From Lucifuga dentata (taxonomy: Eukaryota > Chordata > Actinopteri > Ophidiiformes > Bythitidae): 64,000 nt of DNA. Location: the NCBI GenBank assembly GCA_014773175.1, contig VXCM01002800.1, positions 1-64,000 of the forward strand. The letters run 5' to 3'. The notes below the pieces were generated by a model. The model saw nothing but the letters and a program-made list of their open reading frames with translations. It had not been told where the DNA came from and did no database searches. A program made the position numbers and the translations under genes. Positions 34,310-47,426 of this stretch are shown here, piece by piece; within the stretch, counting starts at the first letter, position 1, and each line of letters starts with the position of its first letter.

Positions 34310-35585
34310 GATTTTAGCTTTCAGGGCAATTCAGGTGGGTTTGTTTAACTGGATTCATTGCTCTAGATGTCAACCTCAAGCTTTACAACTTAGACAAAGT
34401 TCAACGTGCAACACTACACTATGAAATAAAGGAAAATAAAATGAATAATTTTCACTTTAACTGTTTTTTCACTTGCCTGGAGGAACTTTTGTGTATAATT
34501 AGTGGCTTTTTTTTCCTTCGCTTGCAGTAAAAACCAGTTTAAACATTTTTTTTTTTTTTTTTTGCAAAATCCAGCTTGTTTTTTTTTTTGTTTTTTGGTT
34601 TTTTGTTGTTTTTTTGATGAAAATTGGTTTAAAAAAAACAGTCATGCTTTCTGGTGAAGTAACTTAATGAGCACATGCATTCAAACACTTCTTGCAAAGT
34701 AACAATGGTTCCTGTTTCATGTGGTAGAAAGATAATCCTTCGTACCATAAAGCAGTTCAGCATGTTCCCCATCACGTCTGACCTGCTAACCTCCAGTGTG
34801 AAATGCAGCTTGGAGAGTGGAGAGACCTGATCTGTTCCAAGCTAATGTGGCATTTAAGAATAAAAGGGGACACACAACACCTTTTAAACTGAGTGAAAAG
34901 GACAATAAAATTTCCATCTAAGCACAGTGAAGGGAAATTTTCAAGAAGCTTGATTAGAACGAGACTGACTGAGGTCAAAACACCAAACAAGAGAAACATG
35001 GTGGCTCAACTGGAATGGGGGAATTCAGCATTTAATGAAATGTCAAAGCTGACTAGGCTGCTGGCCTTCATGGCGTTTGGCATAAATAAACACATATATT
35101 TCAACTATGGACAAGCTGTTTGGTCAGTCAGCCCTTTCTTGTTGAAGAAAGAAACCAGCACTCATGCATTAAAAGGTTTAAATTTATGCAGAAACATTGG
35201 TGATATCAAATAGACCTCAATATAACCCTCAAAGCACAGGAGCACGACATGGGAGCACGACAAAATTGTCAACAAACCAGTAAAGGCAGGACAAAAAATT
35301 ATTTCTTAGCTCTGTTTGACTTATATGATACCTGATTTCAATTTGTATCTACTTCAGGTCTGGCTCCAAGTTTGTTAAAATTCTGGACTTTTTAAAAATG
35401 AATCTAATTGAATCTTTTGTCGCTCTCTCAAAACATTCAGGCATTCATTTACATTTAAGTTTCAAATACGGATGAAAGCATAAAGATAAATAAAGAAAAT
35501 TCTTCTTTGTAAAGGGCTTCACAGGTCTTAAATTTTGGTCCTAACTTGCATAATTTTCAAAAAAGAGATGATTTCTAAAAGTCAG
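34310..35585. other. Intergenic, T-rich runs
   Basis: Non-coding with poly-T runs at 34546-34563 and 34580-34615. No feature supported. Confidence 0.4.
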
Positions 35586-35589
35586 ATCT

Positions 35590-35890
35590 AACCTGAAATT
35601 ACAATCCAGTACTGAGATCTGATCCATCCAGTTGACCCAGATGAACCCAAATAAGGAGAGAACACCAACACTGGCACCAGCATGACGCTCCGCCATCAAA
35701 AGCAGCTTTTCTTTCAACATGTTCCTCTTGTTGGCAAAGAGCATCTCCAGTTTCCCTGCACTTCAGTTCACACCTCCATCTCACCTCAAAAAGCACATTT
35801 TCTTCTGTGATGATTATGAGGCATCGCGTGATCAGAGCTGATAAGGCGTCTGCTCGGATCCACTTGGATATGAGACATATTGACGCACAG
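35590..35890 (-). repeat. Unclassified transposon relic, related to 49640-50320
   Basis: Read on the - strand, the block around 'aggagcgtcatgctggtgccagtgttg' (about 35665-35690) and the preceding 'gtgcagggaaactggag' (about 35750) aligns in order with 49890-49965. Both copies also share a 'tctgagatct..gatcc' context. Two diverged, non-adjacent copies indicate a mobile sequence. No intact frame remains. Confidence 0.4.
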
Positions 35891-35894
35891 AACC

Positions 35895-36871
35895 NCCCCC
35901 CCCCCCCACATAAAACAATAAAAGAACAAGGTAACATTCTCATTACTCCCAGCACTGGGATTAGACTTTTTGTTCAGAACATTTTTCATATTCAAACATT
36001 AAAAATGAAACATGTGGATCGGCACCTATGCTGAGTGTTTGGCCTGAGGCTAAAGTCTGACTGCTGTGGCAGAGTTCAACGCCTTGCAGCACACTGATCT
36101 GTGACTTCCTCTAAACTTTCTCCAGGCTCAAAAACTTCTGCTGGTCCCTTGATAAGCACATTGTCCCCGGACCCCAGATTGCAGGGGTAGTACTGCTGGC
36201 ATTCATCCAGACCTTCAAAATACCACAGTAATTCCTCTGTACAAGTTTGGTTATCAAAGCTGTATCATATGAGAACATGGTATCATTTCGTTTTCTGGGA
36301 AGTATGGTGATTTTAGTGACCTGAACTGTGGTTTACAGTTGAAAATTCCATATCACTGTTTTGTTGAGCTTAGAAAATCATCTGTCCGATACCGGTGACC
36401 CAATAAATATATGCTTGAGACCCAAAAAAATATACATACACATGACTACAAACCATTTTACAAAACATAAAAAAACATATTTCAGTTTTCATATTATTTT
36501 GCCAAATCCCTTTATCTATAAAGACACAATCTCTGTCTGTGCTACCAATATCTCCAGAACCCAGCACTGTATGAAGTTGAAACTCGACACGTTTATTGCT
36601 CAGACCCAAGGACTTTCAGTGTCGCATGTGAAGTTTTTTGGATGAGTGGTTCTCAAAGTGAGCTGTGCAGGTAAAAAGTAGTCCGCGTGGCAGGATATGT
36701 GCCAGGTGTGGCAGCATATGCTCCACTCCATGGCCACTTAAGGCAGGCTGCAGCGCACACCATAAAGTCCAGTCTGGACCGAACAGGGATGTTTTCAACA
36801 GGCACTGCACTAGTCATTCAACAATCAAATGTTCAGGTCCTGAGCTGACAACACTGAGAGAAAAATATAAA

Positions 36872-36905
<34 letters not shown>

Positions 36906-37550
36906 TTTCCTCTTTAAATTAATAATGAAATTCAAAGAATGTTTAACTGAACAGTTAAAACAGCAAATGTGAAAAATGCAAATACTTGCAAGAAGGCAGG
37001 GAGTGAAATTTTCTTTTCTTTTTTTTTTTTTTTTTTTTNTTTTTTTTTTTTTTTTTTTGCAATGCTGGCAACAGAACTGGTGTAAAAGAGTGTTAACTAG
37101 TAACTGTGAAAGGCACTGAGTTGTATTTGCATACCACACATCACACCACAGTGATTAGCATCAGACACAAATTAGTCACAATTAGCATCATTGCTGACAG
37201 TCTATTTTCAGTTCTCAGAAATACAAGGTGAAGTGCAAAGATTATTTGATGTGCAGACAGACTGCTGACGACTATTCTGCAATACTTGCAACAAGGTGTC
37301 AGTGTCAAAGATCAAAATGACCGTTATGGTGAGCAAATGGTAAATCTATCTGTAGTTTTAGTAAAGCTAAATAAATAACTAGTGCTTTTCTATATTTTCA
37401 TACATTAAAACAAGAGTCTATACACACCTGTACAAGAAAAATGTAGAAAACAATGAAAATCTGGATATTTTCAACATCTATTGTGTATTTATTGAAAGCA
37501 ATATTTTGATCTCAAGCTTCATCAAACATCTAACGCTGTATATTTATGCT
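35895..37550. other. Intergenic; poly-C and poly-T junctions, (AAT)n
   Basis: Non-coding. N 35895 abuts a poly-C run and N 37039 lies in poly-T. A perfect (AAT)n array occupies 36872-36905. The segment 36648-36700 starts tggttctcaaagtg, a weak hAT-like end without a partner. Confidence 0.45.
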
Positions 37551-37554
37551 GTAG

Positions 37555-38300
37555 GTCTTGATGCCCAATTCCAATTTTTTGCCTTTACCTGATGTTTTGG
37601 ACAGCATAGTCATCTCATATTTATTGAATATTTACACATTCTCTTTTTTAAGTGGCCCTTATCTGACAGCTGTGTTTACACAGTTATGAGCTATTGCTTT
37701 ATCTTAATATTTAAACATCCACAAAGGCTTAATCATGTTTCACAACCGAGACGTAATGATGAAGGAGAAGAAGGCTCAGAGCTCTTGTTGCAGCTTGAGC
37801 GTGTGCAGCAATGATCGATGTTGTGCGAGTGTTTATCGCCAAGACTCCTCCATCAGGACACGTCCTGTCATGGGGCGATCACAGTGCAGAAGTGGGTGGA
37901 GTTGGTCTGCGGCGGCTGTAACGAGAGCCTGTTATGGCACGCTAGCACATCTGTTTTGGTATAATCAGTATGTCTGACATAGACAATATGTTCTCTATGT
38001 CTGTTTAGATAGAGTGATCATCCTATTGATTGCTTGCATCATTCATGTGTGGATAAGGAAGAAGAGTGTTGCATTTTATTACATACCAGTTAGAAGGGCA
38101 AAGAAATTCCCATCTGTGTATTTGGATCGCAGCTGCATTGGCAGATGTCCAATACATATCTGATTTATTTTCACATACTGTGTGCATGTGGCCAAACACG
38201 CATGTGCTTTTCTCCGTTTACATCTTCACAAAACATATCTGACACGTGCCACGTGAGCAAAACATCGAAATCAGGTCACTTCAATCACAATTAGTGATTC
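37555..38300 (+). repeat. Dispersed MITE-like repeat P, copy 3
   Basis: It begins gcccaattccaattttttgcc like the copy at 15845, and contains 'gatgtccaatacatatctgat' and 'tgtgcatgtggccaaac'. It is longer than the other two, with a non-matching middle, so it may be the fullest member or may carry an insertion. Confidence 0.45.
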
Positions 38301-38309
38301 AAAGAGGGA

Positions 38310-39870
38310 AAACGGAAGACAAAAGAGAAACACCTGGTGAAGGGCAGGGCCAAAGGAAGAGCCAAGACCCATCAAGGAGAATCAAATACACGAAGACATC
38401 AAAGTAATTAGACAGCCAATTAGAGCAAACATTTCACCTATTTGTGCATATATATGAATATTATTTAGTAGTAATTTATACCAAAAATCCATCTAGAACA
38501 TCATTAGAACAATTCAGCCACAAAAACTTAAAATACAAAATTGATCACAAAATGGTATAAATATTACAAGATAGTTCAATAGATCAACAAAATCAGACAA
38601 ATATGCTAGATAAAATAATAAAAAACTTGTCTACCCAAGCTTCCCAAATATTAAATGCAACGTAAAATTTAAAGCCATTTTTGTACTTTCACTTTTCTAT
38701 AAATTTGTCTTTTATTTGTCACCTAAAAAGCTGCATGGCAAAAAAAATTTATACTTGACAGGATGACATTTTGGCTCTTCCTGCAAAGCTTCTGAGCAAC
38801 AAACAAGGACAATTTTGTTGTCCTGACTGCTGTAAAAGATTCCTGACTTCCTTATAAAGTTCTTGTAATAATCCCTGAAACTTTATGCACCAGGAATTTA
38901 AAAAACAAAACTAGCTGCACTGTCAACTCTCAGACGGACATTCGGTTTCACTTTGCAGCAGAGAAAGCAGAAAAGGTTGATTTGTTGCGTCACAGTGATG
39001 TTCCGCAGATAATACTGATAATACATATGAAAAGCATAATTTGCTCAGAGTCCAGAGACTGTTGTGGTTTAGTCCAAATCCGGTTTGGAGTCTGGATTTT
39101 GAGGATAACTGCTTTAGACTGTCCCCTTTACAAATGCTGTATTCATTTTCATAAAAGCTGCATGATATAAAAGAAATCCAAGCATTATTAACACCACAGC
39201 AGTAATATAGGCCATTTGTTTTGCCATCCTAATCGGGATGATATCAAAGGAAAAGTACTGGAGATATTGTATTGTTGCACCAGTAAAGCTTTCCTGTGTA
39301 ATTGTATTTATTATGGCTGTAGGATCTTTGACATAGCAAGTTTATCTTCTCTGTGATCAGCAAAGATTTTGCCACACATTTTTACATTTTATACCCTGAA
39401 TGTCTCACCAGCAAAGCCTTCTCTGTAAACCTATCGCAGCAGTCAGCTCAACTTGATTGACATACAATCAATCAATTCTAGCCTTCTAGTACAAGAACAG
39501 TACTTCCTTTTGATCTGAATAAGTTTTTGCATCCAGTTAGTGATGTTAACTCAACAAACACTGGTTGAAGGAAGTGCATTTCAACTCTAGTTCCCGTGTC
39601 AAAATGCAGATAAAGTACATGATATCGCATTCACATGTTGATGGTAGAAAAACAGCCCTACCTGTCATTATAGCAGAATCACTCTCACCTGCAGAGGTGG
39701 ACGGCAGACAATGACTGTAGACACGGCATGACATACATTGTCATGGTAATCTGACAAGCTGTAATTTAGTATTGGAGGATGCAATTGCGTTTTAGCATTT
39801 TGCAGAAAATACAGGAAAGCTCTGGCTCTAGCTGTTTTATATGCTCATTTAAAGAACTAGCAACAAAGGC
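38310..39870. other. Intergenic, nothing recognised
   Basis: AT-rich non-coding DNA up to the Harbinger fragment. Confidence 0.4.
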
Positions 39871-39875
39871 AGACA

Positions 39876-40130
39876 TGCAGACACGTGTGGGTTCATCCCA
39901 TATTGCAGGAGCGCAAACTGCTAGGAGAATTCCAACAGCTAATTCAAGAACTGAGGATGGATGAAGAGAGATTCAGGAGGTATTTCAGACAGTCGACAAC
40001 TCAGTTTGATCACCTACTTGATTTAATTTGTAATAAAGTTGTAAAGACACACCTGACAAGAGAGCCTTGAAGCCCCCAGGAGAGCCTGGCCATATGTTTG
40101 TCGCTATCCATCTTTGACCCAAAGAATAAA
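39876..40130 (+). pseudogene. PIF-Harbinger transposase fragment (HARBI1-like), N-terminal part
   Basis: The frame reads WVHPILQERKLLGEFQQL, then IQELRMDEERFRRYFRQS and TTQFDHLLDLICNKV. This is the conserved N-terminal region of Harbinger transposases, upstream of the DDE nuclease domain. It stops just after LTREP. A one-base shift further on lets the expected 'PGE-LAICL' continue for a few residues, after which similarity is lost. The catalytic DDE region is absent, so this is a dead fragment. HARBI1 itself is a single-copy host gene; this copy looks like a transposon. Confidence 0.75.
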
Positions 40131-40134
40131 CCAG

Positions 40135-40850
40135 CATCTGGTTCGTCACCGCAGCTACGGTGAGTGGATAAAAGTTGGAAAATTTACATTTTTGACGACA
40201 CGTTCTGTCTGGGTGTGCGTTGTGTCAGCCAGCGATGGCAGTGTTTTCCATCATCTTCTCATTGAAAAGAAGAGAACATCCAGTTTCCTGTCTACCGCAC
40301 ACTTTCAACGTGTGAATACACCATGATTCCTCACAGGAATCTCAGGTTCCTGAAGAAAGTTGTGAAAGAGTTGTGAAAATTATTGCTGAATTGTTTTAAT
40401 TTATGGTCTTCAAGATACACTGAGCAGCCCATTAAAAGATTATTACGAGTGAATGTTAGATTTGCAGGAGTAAAAGATGTGTAGCAGCTGTGTAGAAAGA
40501 TGTCACACTTTCTGGTTGTTTACTGAGAGTTTTGAGAGATTTTGATAGATGTGACTGAACATCCTGTTCAACCTCTGCAGACTCTTTATTCAGTAAATCC
40601 TTCATTGAATATCCATCCACTGGAACATTTTATGAAGTGCAACTGCAGTCACAACTTCCACAAGTGATGCAGGAATTCAGGGTTGGCTGCTTCTGGTCTG
40701 AGTGATATTACCCTCTGCAGGAAGTGGGCATCAATCTCACTCGTCTGGAGAAACAAAAGCCTGGTCTGCAGTCTGGAAGGTGTTTCTTTTGTTCCTATCC
40801 TCTGATTAACCCTCGGAATTCTAAAGACAGTGTTGATATTTTACTTTTCA
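40135..40850. other. Intergenic, nothing recognised
   Basis: Non-coding DNA between the Harbinger fragment and the minisatellite. Confidence 0.4.
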
Positions 40851-40855
40851 TTACA

Positions 40856-41263
40856 TTTGGTTGGTTGGTTGGCTGGTTGGATGTTGGGTGGTTGGTTGGT
40901 TGGTTAGTTGGATGTTGGTGGTTGATTGGTTGGTTGGATGTTGGTTTGGTTGGTTGGTTGGTTTTATTGATTGGTTTGTTGGTTGGTTGGTTGGATGTTG
41001 GGTGATTGGTTGGTTGTATGTTGGTTGGTTGGTTGGTTTTATTGGTTGGTTGGTTGGTTGGTTGACTGATTTTGTTGATTGGTTGGTTGGATGTTGGTGG
41101 TTGATTGGTTGGTTGTATGTTGGTTGGTTGGTTGGTTGATTGATTGTTGGTTTGGTTGGTCGGTTGGATGTTGGGTGGTTGGTTGGTTGATTGGTTGGTT
41201 GGATGTTGGGTGGTTGGTTGGTTGGATGTTGGTTGGTTTGGTTGGATGTTGTTTGTTTGTTTT
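40856..41263. repeat. TTGG-based minisatellite with GGATGTTG interruptions
   Basis: About 400 bp of (TTGG)n broken at irregular intervals by ggatgttg, gattg and gttttattg. It reads as GWLVGWLDVGWLVG-type protein on + and QPTNIQPTNQ-type on -, both open in several frames. This is a by-product of the repeat, not a gene. Confidence 0.95.
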
Positions 41264-41264
41264 T

Positions 41265-41584
41265 CTGGCCGGCTGGTGAAAATTTGAATTTTTCTCCAGT
41301 TGACTGCAGAAAATTCTTTCAATTTATTGATCTATTGATTTATTATCACGCGACTCATTTACATTCCTCGTAGTCGCCGTGGAAACACAAAAAGAAACAA
41401 CAAACAAGTAGTTTGCTGTTTTCAAGGCCTCATTTGTTGTTTACAGGCTTGGAACAAATGTCAAGATTTTCAAAACTAAACATTCGTCATCCTGTCTTGT
41501 GGGGGACAACATCAGAAACAAAAAAAAGCCCTGAGACAAAGTGAAGAACTAAATCAGAACATAAGCTTTGAAGGATGGCTGATA

Positions 41585-41630
<46 letters not shown>

Positions 41631-43490
41631 GTTTGTTTCTCTCTGTTGGACAAAAGCTCCACATAAAGTACGATATGTCCAAATGGAAGACAGACGAATA
41701 ACTGATCTCAGAACCACAGACATCAAAAAGCATATCAAAAATCTCCCATTCATCTCCAAACAAAATGCTTCCTTACTTCATTTACTGAGTTATAATTTAT
41801 TTGGCCCAAAGGAAATCAAGTCACACTCAGATTCCGACTTTGTCCTTAAACATTTCAATAGCTTTTGTGTTTGTTTTCTTCTCTCTTTCTTCTCCTCTGT
41901 CACTCTTTTTCAACAACCAGTTTCGTCCAGCCAACTCTGCTATTACCAAATATGATTAATTTACTTTGAGCTAGTTTGTTGTTGTCCATTTGGGGGCCTG
42001 ATGAATAGGACGCCGCCTCTCCCTCTCTTCATTGTGCACTCATTCTCATTATCATGCACAGCAACCTTTCTTTCACAAGGTCAGCCCTTTGCATGTGATG
42101 TACAGCAACAGCTACAGTTCAGCATTTCCACTCTGGTACATAATAAAGTCAACTGTTTGCTGAGGAAATCCTCTCCTTGTTTAATTATCCCATCTGTCTT
42201 CCTCTAAATATACGGGGTGCAATCGGTAGAGAAAAGCCACATAGCAGGAAGGAAGGATGCTGAGTCAAGTTCCTTTCACAGGAAGATTTCAGTAACGTGG
42301 GAAGGATGTACAGAATTAATTGGAATTCTGTGTACATTTCCTTAAGGGAGCAGTTTGTCGTAGAATATCAATGTTAAGCAAACCAAGATGTGTATGAAAG
42401 TCTGTGCAATATGTCCCGTGAAGGAAAATCTGTTTGGCACAAAAGTTTTAAGTTTTATCTGTCGTATAGTGGACACATGCTTTACAGATGCAGATTCAAC
42501 CTGGCCACACACACACACACAAACACACATTTCTATGATTAACTGTGCAGCTATGGGAGAGAAATTCATAAGCTTCACACTCCTGTTTTCTTTTTATATT
42601 TGAGATTCCAGACACTAAAAGAAGATGTATCATGGTGGAAACATTTTTAATGACAGGATTTTCCTTTGTGGAGTTATATTTATTCACTAAGACGAAGCTG
42701 TGCTTGAACTTAGGGATATTTGAGTAAAGAGCTTTCATACAAACAGCGTCCTTTTTAACTAGAAAAACACACACACACACACATCTGACAGCAGCGTGTG
42801 TGTTTTTCTTTTGAATTTGGTCATTATGCTGCACGGTGCTGAGAGGAAGCCGAGTGTGGCAGGTGAAAGCGTCTTGACTAGACAGCTGTCAAAGCCGTTC
42901 TGAATGTGAGGGCAGTCCATGAGGGGAGCATCACCTGAGCAGGCCTCTCTGCTTTGACTGGTGGGAAGCAGGTATAGAGTACAGAAAACACACACACACA
43001 CACACAGCAGAAGAGCCATCCTGCACATCCACATACACCTGCATGGGTGGTTTCATTTCCATGGTAACCGGTGATTGATCCCCAGAGTTTTTGCAGCGAG
43101 AGAGAATATTAATGCTGGAGAAGCAGCGGTGGTGGAGGAGAGAAACTCAGGGCAGAGTTGATGATAAAACATCAAATATACAAACAGGCGCAGACAGATG
43201 CGGTGGGACAGATCAAAGGAAGTGCTGTGTTGAATGAATTGTGTGTCCATGTCTGAGGCAGTGTGTCGCTCTGCAGGCCTTCAAGCTCCTTTTCAATTTG
43301 CTGCTATTAACAGACTGTTTGACTGCTCATACGTTCAGGTGGTTGTAACACATTTAGACGTGAAAATACAGCTTGGCCATTATTATAACAAAATAATTAT
43401 CTTAATTATTTTAAAGAGGACATTATGCTTTTTTGATAATTTTTAGTACAATGTATTGTTGAACTTTGTCAAACTTGCCAGTTCTGAGGT
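41265..43490. other. Intergenic with (TG)n and short CA tracts
   Basis: Non-coding. A perfect (TG)n array lies at 41587-41629; shorter CA tracts lie at 42507-42530, 42768-42783 and 42988-43006. No exon supported. Confidence 0.45.
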
Positions 43491-43554
43491 CAGCGCCTGT
43501 AGAAACACATCTGTAAGACAAACCCATCGGTCCTGACCTGAAAGCTTCATTTTG

Positions 43555-43837
43555 ATTGGTCCTTTACTTCTGTAACATGCTGATGTCAACATCTAACATA
43601 TTTGAATTTTGCTGCCTATAAACACTGGTTAGACATGCCCACAAAGCACAAGGAGGGCAAGCGAGTGTTTAGTCAGTCTGTGGGTGTTGCCAGGTCAACC
43701 TACAGCTGGCCAATCAGAACAGAGCACACTTTTTGGGAGGGGGCTTTAAAGAGGCAGCACTTTAAATGGTCTTTTTTACGTTGACTGTGCATGTATGAAA
43801 ATTGAATACATGCAAAATGTCCGAAATGGTCCTTTAA
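43555..43837 (-). mobile_element. Dispersed repeat S copy joined to a family M right end
   Basis: 43555-43780 is an inverted match to the second half of 33999-34305 (cctttacttctgtaacatg, ctggccaatcagaacagagca). It runs directly into a family M end (gtatgaaaattgaatacatgcaaaatg..aaatggtcct ending 43833, TTAA at 43834-43837). It is therefore a composite: either nested insertion or a shared terminal structure. Confidence 0.55.
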
Positions 43838-43867
43838 GCCATCCTTTTTGGAATTGTAAATGGGCTT

Positions 43868-44002
43868 TCCCTTGTTGGGAATCTGGAGTATCACTGAGGC
43901 GAGAAAAACATGCAGACTGAATGCTAGGGGAACANTCCCTTGTTGGGAATCTGGAGTATCACTGAGGCGAGAAAAACATGCAGACTGAATGCTAGGGGAA
44001 CA
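43868..44002. repeat. Assembly duplication at N 43935
   Basis: 43868-43934 repeated exactly at 43936-44002 across one N (67 bp each). Confidence 0.88.
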
Positions 44003-44009
44003 GAAACTA

Positions 44010-46460
44010 ACCTAATTGCTAATTGCTAACCTAAAAGTTAGTTGTGTGGACTAACACTAGCCTACTTGACAATTTAGGTTACAGTAGATTAGCTCGTCTC
44101 AGGGCCAGAAAACATCCTTTACCCGACAGAGACAGAAAAAACAGACAATGTACAGAAAAACAAAATGCCAAGTTTCTGTAGGACAGAACATCAGTCCTGC
44201 ATCAGACAATGTATGTCAGTGTCTGTCTGTGGGGTCACTGCAGCAACGGAGTGTGGATGTGGATCACAACAATCTTTATATGCATGCTATACTCCGATTA
44301 TTGTCAACTTTGATTAAGATGATAATACGAGTAAGACGTGTACATGGGAGAGTTTGCCAGATTAGGAAATAAGTGTGAAGACAGGTCACTCTGTTACATT
44401 TACAATCAACTTACAATCAATTTACAAGCTCTTAATCTAGTTCTGTTGCTGATTTAAGTGTAATTATGGTGTATACATGACCTTAAGGAAAATTGATTAT
44501 TGCCTTAATCTGAGGAAAATCAAAGTTATCATATCAACAAAAACAAAATAGAGATCTAAATGAAAATAACACCATAGAACGCTTAATACACCCCCATAAG
44601 GCCACCTTGTGACTTTGCAGCACACACACACCTCCATGTAGCTATGTCAGATGTGCATTACCTGGAGTGGTGAAAAAAAAAATATGGCGAATTCAACCAC
44701 AGTGTGAATACTGTCGCAGAAACGATTGGATGAAGCAACAAGAAACAGAACCTGCCAATAAGACAAAGATCAGCCTAGAAGATGATGAAAGCAATACGTG
44801 GATCGTCATCAGGGAACAAGCATCAGCAGCTTATCAGAGAGGACTTCCAACAAAATGATAAATCTTTGGTAGAAAACTAAAGTTTAGAGGAAAAACATGT
44901 CAGTCATCAGTTTAATAGACGGTGTCAATTTTTAATCCCTCTGCAGAAAATCAGTTGGAACATGCAAAAATAACACAGTAGCAACATGAAAGGATTCAGC
45001 AACACAATTTCTTTTCAAAAGGAATAAATAATATGCATAACAATGATGGCTCACTTATTATCCAAAACCTGATTTTCTGCATATGGAACACATTAATTAT
45101 TTATGTGTTCCCTCTTCTGTAAGCAGCCACACATTTCTTTCTTTGAGAACAATGAAGCTTCGCCTGCTGAAACACGGCGTCTCTGACCTGCTGACCTGCC
45201 GGCCTGCACCTTATGTTTTTTATCTGGCTGATGCACTTTCCTATAAAGATTATTGTACTTCTGATAAAGTGTTTAAGTTGCCCCAAGGTCAACGCAATTC
45301 CTGCTCCAGATAAAGCAGCACATGAAAACCTGGTGGTCTGCTCCAGGTGCTCTGAAGCTGGCTGATAAAAGTACACTCAGGGAAGGATTCCCAAAAAAGA
45401 TAAGAGAGAAGAAGCAAGTGGGGAGAAAATGGATCATCTGTGTCCACAGCCAGCAGGACGTCATCTGTGACTGCTGCAGGCCCCACACAGGAACAGGGAC
45501 AGCGACAGGCCGTTTACTTATCTACCTCAGCCTACCGAGCCTCAGGGGTCGAGAATTATTAGAGATAAATGCGACTTTCTCCCCATTGTATGTCACTACA
45601 GAGCAGAACATTGCTTTATAAGTAATTGTCATGTTTATGGCCACTTAGCTCATTCTGCAGATCAAAACTAGAAGGAAACAGGAAAAGAAATGCATTTCAT
45701 CTAAAAAAAAATAAGGCAATTTATTTTAACTACTGCTGTCATTTCTGGGCTTTTAAGCATGAAACAGAAGATTTAGACAAGTACAGAAGTGTCAGGGATC
45801 ACAACTGATTGTGTCCTGTGTAGATTTTAATATTTATTTTGACTTTTCTCAGTGTGGTTTTGCTGTTGAATATGGAGTCATAATAACAAAGCAACTCTGC
45901 CCTCTTCAGGAGGAAACAGAAATTACACAAATTGTACTTCACAGCAAAATTAAAGGACATGTTTTGTTGGTATTTTGTGTGTTTGAAGTGAAAAATTAAG
46001 AACATTTGAGTCCTTAGAAAAGCTCTATGAATTAAATGAATTATTATTATTCAAGATGTCAGTGTGCAGACCACACTGGACACTATTGTCCCACAATGCA
46101 ATGCAAAAATGACATGGAGGAAAAAAGAAAGAAATTGAGGACAGCTCCAGGAACACCTTAATAAACAAAAATAAATAAACAATTAAATACATTTTTGTGA
46201 AAAAAACATTTTGCTTTTTAAACTTTTATTTGAAATTCAGCAGCTTCCCAAAGTTGCAATATGATATGTTGATACATGTCCTATTGTTTTATGTTTTACA
46301 AAAAAGTGTAGTTTTTTTTTTAACATATTTTAATGCAAAGCCAGTAAATTATGATAATTCGTATATACAATACACCATATAATCTTAATATATTGTAGTG
46401 TCTTACTGTTATTGGACTTTTTAATATGATATTGATATTAATAATGACATATATTGATAT
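44010..46460. other. Intergenic, nothing recognised
   Basis: Non-coding. 45060-45310 is comparatively repeat-free but shows no coding signature. Confidence 0.4.
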
Positions 46461-46463
46461 ATT

Positions 46464-46586
46464 GGCTAATATTTTTTTTTTTTTTACTCTGCATAATTGA
46501 CATGTTAAAGCAGCAAAGGAAACCNGGCTAATATTTTTTTTTTTTTTACTCTGCATAATTGACATGTTAAAGCAGCAAAGGAAACC
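46464..46586. repeat. Assembly duplication at N 46525
   Basis: 46464-46524 (61 bp, containing a T run) repeated directly after the N. Confidence 0.85.
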
Positions 46587-46639
46587 TAAGTTCTCTGCAT
46601 TTTAAGAGATTGGCACTAAGATAAGAGATCTACACACAC

Positions 46640-47000
46640 ACACACACACACAGTCTGGTGCACAATGGCAAACAAATTTGATGAGTGACTGGCAAAGGAG
46701 GTGAGGAAGTTATAATTCCTGCATGAGGGATTATGAAGATTGCAAAATGACTGCCAACTCCTGACAGGAGAAAGTCCGTAATCTGAGTTCCGAGGAACAT
46801 TCCTGTGGCATGAAGTGGAAAAACAAATATGTGAAGGCGAGAAAGAAAAGCAAAACCCTGGTGGAGCTAATGGGCCTCCATACTGCACTGGTTGTCCTGG
46901 CTCTCACAATTCGTGAAGAATGATCATCAGAACCATGAATGTCCAGGCGGGCGGTCCGTTTTGGAGCGTCCCTGCTGAGAATGCACCACAACTAAAACAC
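46640..47000 (+). pseudogene. Degenerate Harbinger-type MADF/Myb-like protein relic
   Basis: Read across stops and frameshifts, the + strand gives MANKFDE.LAKEVRKL, then a stretch around QNDCQLL, then 'FLWHEVEKQICEGEKEK'. This fits the conserved first and third helices of a MADF/Myb-like domain of the kind encoded by the second gene of Harbinger transposons. The related segment at 59650-59900 lies inside an element with TTA flanks. Identification is by motif order; many stops make it non-functional. Confidence 0.45.
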
Positions 47001-47234
47001 AACAGCAGAAGTAGGATTCAGTAAGTGTTTCAGCATCTTCCAGGAGCTCGTTTTTATTTGCCATCTTGTATCAAAAGCTGCAGGATTATTGTGCTCAAAC
47101 AGCCGTCAACTCTCTTCCAACACCTGCAGCCACTAAAACAGCTGGTTGTCCTCCCCAAACACTGTCCATCCTGAATAACAAGCACACACACACATACACA
47201 AAAGATTTCAGAGCTGTCCTTTTTAGACTTCTAA

Positions 47235-47426
47235 CTAACCTGACATGCCACCGATCCAATTTGTGTCAACCGGTGTCCCCCCATCTGTCCCCTCGACGAG
47301 GACAGGCAACGACTTAAACAGCGATTCGTGTTGACAGCATTCAGGAGAATTCCTACTTAGCGTCGTCGTAACCCTCCCGAAAACAAATGTCAACGCCAAC
47401 AGAGCAGCCATTCTCAATCGAAACAA
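47235..47426 (-). other. Short anonymous reading frame with hydrophobic N-terminus
   Basis: 63 codons starting MFRLRMAALLALTFVFGRV, which looks like a signal peptide, followed by a Ser/Cys/Thr-rich tail. I do not recognise it. It lacks convincing splice context and lies beside Harbinger debris, so it is probably chance. Confidence 0.15.

Noticed and set aside
37735..37977. 80-codon Cys/Ser-rich frame
   Set aside because: Lies inside dispersed repeat P; no gene support.
40795..41322. 175-codon Gln/Pro/Thr/Asn frame and Gly-Trp-Leu-Val frames
   Set aside because: Translation of a TTGG minisatellite, not a gene.
47235..47426. Possible signal-peptide exon on the - strand
   Set aside because: Only 63 codons, no convincing donor, no recognised family, next to transposon debris. 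Kept only as a low-confidence entry.
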